Source of the DNA: JARBUG01 sp035628915
GTDB taxonomy: Bacteria > Bacillota > Sulfobacillia > Symbiobacteriales > Symbiobacteriaceae
Reading direction: 5' to 3'
DNA: 64,000 bases
Assembly: GCA_035628915.1 (NCBI GenBank)
Contig: DASPIW010000053.1
Span: 62,001-126,000 of the forward strand
A program made the position numbers and the translations under genes. Below the pieces are notes generated by a model that did not search any database, was not told where the DNA came from, and saw only the letters and a program-made list of their open reading frames with translations. Positions 63,277 to 64,000 of this stretch are shown here, piece by piece (the first letter of the stretch is position 1; each line of letters begins with the position of its first letter).

Positions 63277-64000
63277 TTAGCGGTTCGGCTGCGTTCGGTC
63301 GTATAGTACAAAGCACAGGGCCGGGACGGCCAGCAGAACGGTCATGATCAGCAATACCGGCCGGTAGCCGAGGTTGTCGTAGATCACACCGCCGGCCAGG
63401 GGGCCCAGCATGCGCCCCGCGGTAGAAGCACTGCTGATGACACCCTGGAGGAAGCCCCGCCGGGCGGGGGGCGCCACCTGATCGATCGCGGCCGGAATGC
63501 CCGGCCAGAGCAGCATCTCCCCTAGCGTCAGAATCACCATGCCGGTCACGAAGAGCGCATAGCTCCCGCCCGTCAACAAAAGTAGGTACGACGCCGCGAA
63601 CAGGGCGATGCCCGTCACCAGCTGCGCCGCCGTCCGGCGAATCAGCCGCAGGGCCAGCGTGACCAACGGCTGCCCGATCACGATTACCAGGCCGTTCAAT
63701 GTCCAGAGGAAACTGTACGACGCCAGGGAGAAGCCGAGGCCCATCATATAGACGGAGATCGAACTCTGCCACTGCACGTAGATCAGCCAGCACATGAGGA
63801 ATCCGACGAACAGGGCGCCTACCGGCACCCAGGGCACGGCCTCGCCGACACTCTCCGCCGCGGCGGCCACCTCGCCCGCCGCCCGCTCGCCGCCGCCATC
63901 ATAAATCGTAAAGAAAAAGAAGACAAGGACAATCAGGCACATCACGGCGGCCCCGAGAAACGCCAGCTGGAACGAACGCTCGGCCAGTAGACCGCCCACC
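63277..64000 (-). CDS. MFS transporter, partial (N-terminus outside the window)
   Basis: The frame is open to the right edge. About 241 residues are visible with roughly seven membrane segments, covering the second half of a 12-TM protein. LVIVIGQPLVTLALRLIRR, LTLGEMLLWPGIPAAIDQVA and RRGFLQGVISSASTAGRMLG are typical of MFS drug-exporter-like proteins. Substrate unknown. The first half lies beyond 64000. Confidence 0.85.
   Translation of the reverse strand, partial: VGGLLAERSFQLAFLGAAVMCLIVLVFFFFTIYDGGGERAAGEVAAAAESVGEAVPWVPVGALFVGFLMCWLIYVQWQSSISVYMMGLGFSLASYSFLWTLNGLVIVIGQPLVTLALRLIRRTAAQLVTGIALFAASYLLLLTGGSYALFVTGMVILTLGEMLLWPGIPAAIDQVAPPARRGFLQGVISSASTAGRMLGPLAGGVIYDNLGYRPVLLIMTVLLAVPALCFVLYDRTQPNR

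Noticed and set aside
62954..63793. Upstream extension of the LysM protein frame
   Set aside because: The frame runs on antisense into the MFS gene; the signal anchor and AAGGAGGG fix the start at 62953.

Overview
The window looks like a chromosomal segment from a high-G+C, probably thermophilic Firmicute, and Symbiobacterium-like bacteria are my best guess. The basis is the very GC-rich coding sequence with strong AGGAGG-type ribosome binding sites and frequent TTG/GTG starts, a Pst/PhoBR/PhoU set, copper-amine-oxidase-N and LysM secreted proteins, a PCYCGC-family protein, and clostridial-style GH65/pgmB/GH13 sugar genes. This is inference; no rRNA or other taxonomic marker is present. I saw no tRNA, rRNA, CRISPR array or intact insertion sequence.

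Region 1-16.8 kb is the accessory part and the most interesting. It carries a 7-deazaguanine DNA-modification/restriction island of the Dpd type. A minus-strand unit holds dpdJ (giant DEAD/DEAH helicase), dpdK (PLD nuclease-like) and a partial unknown gene running off the left edge. A lone plus-strand dpdA homologue follows. A second minus-strand operon holds a VUT-family queuosine-precursor transporter, queC, a second dpdA homologue, dpdG and dpdH (ATPase). Both DpdA homologues have a full transglycosylase core (both aspartates and the Cys3-His zinc site) fused to a C-terminal domain resembling the catalytic domain of archaeosine synthase ArcS. The ArcS signature PC-x3-KPY-x2-S-x2-H is perfect in one copy and degenerate in the other. 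The transporter and QueC would supply preQ0, the DpdA pair would insert and possibly elaborate it in DNA, and DpdG/H/J/K would be the restriction arm.

Region 16.9-24.5 kb is a mosaic: an ECF sigma factor with a truncated carboxymuconolactone-decarboxylase-like partner, gene remnants, a repeat-rich regulatory stretch before an unknown gene, a small membrane protein, a PCYCGC-family protein with an in-frame UGA where the family has Cys (candidate selenoprotein), a GH38 alpha-mannosidase, and a frameshifted HTH/endonuclease-like gene.

Region 24.5-38.8 kb is housekeeping and signalling: GNAT, nucleotidyltransferase, methyltransferase, a two-component system, VOC protein, PepF peptidase, a PAS-GGDEF-EAL protein next to a PhoU, an HD-GYP protein, a HAD phosphatase and an MFS transporter. 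Region 38.9-45.3 kb is a phosphate regulon pstS-phoB-phoR-pstC-pstA-pstB-phoU with a candidate Pho box, followed by an unusual RuvC-like/GreA-C fusion.

Region 46-64 kb holds secreted and envelope proteins (coiled-coil, beta-helix, EF-hand-like, polysaccharide deacetylase, LysM), a SARP/BTAD regulator, a LysR regulator, a PiT phosphate transporter, a thioesterase, a maltose-type phosphorolysis operon (GH13, beta-phosphoglucomutase, GH65) and a partial MFS transporter at the right edge.
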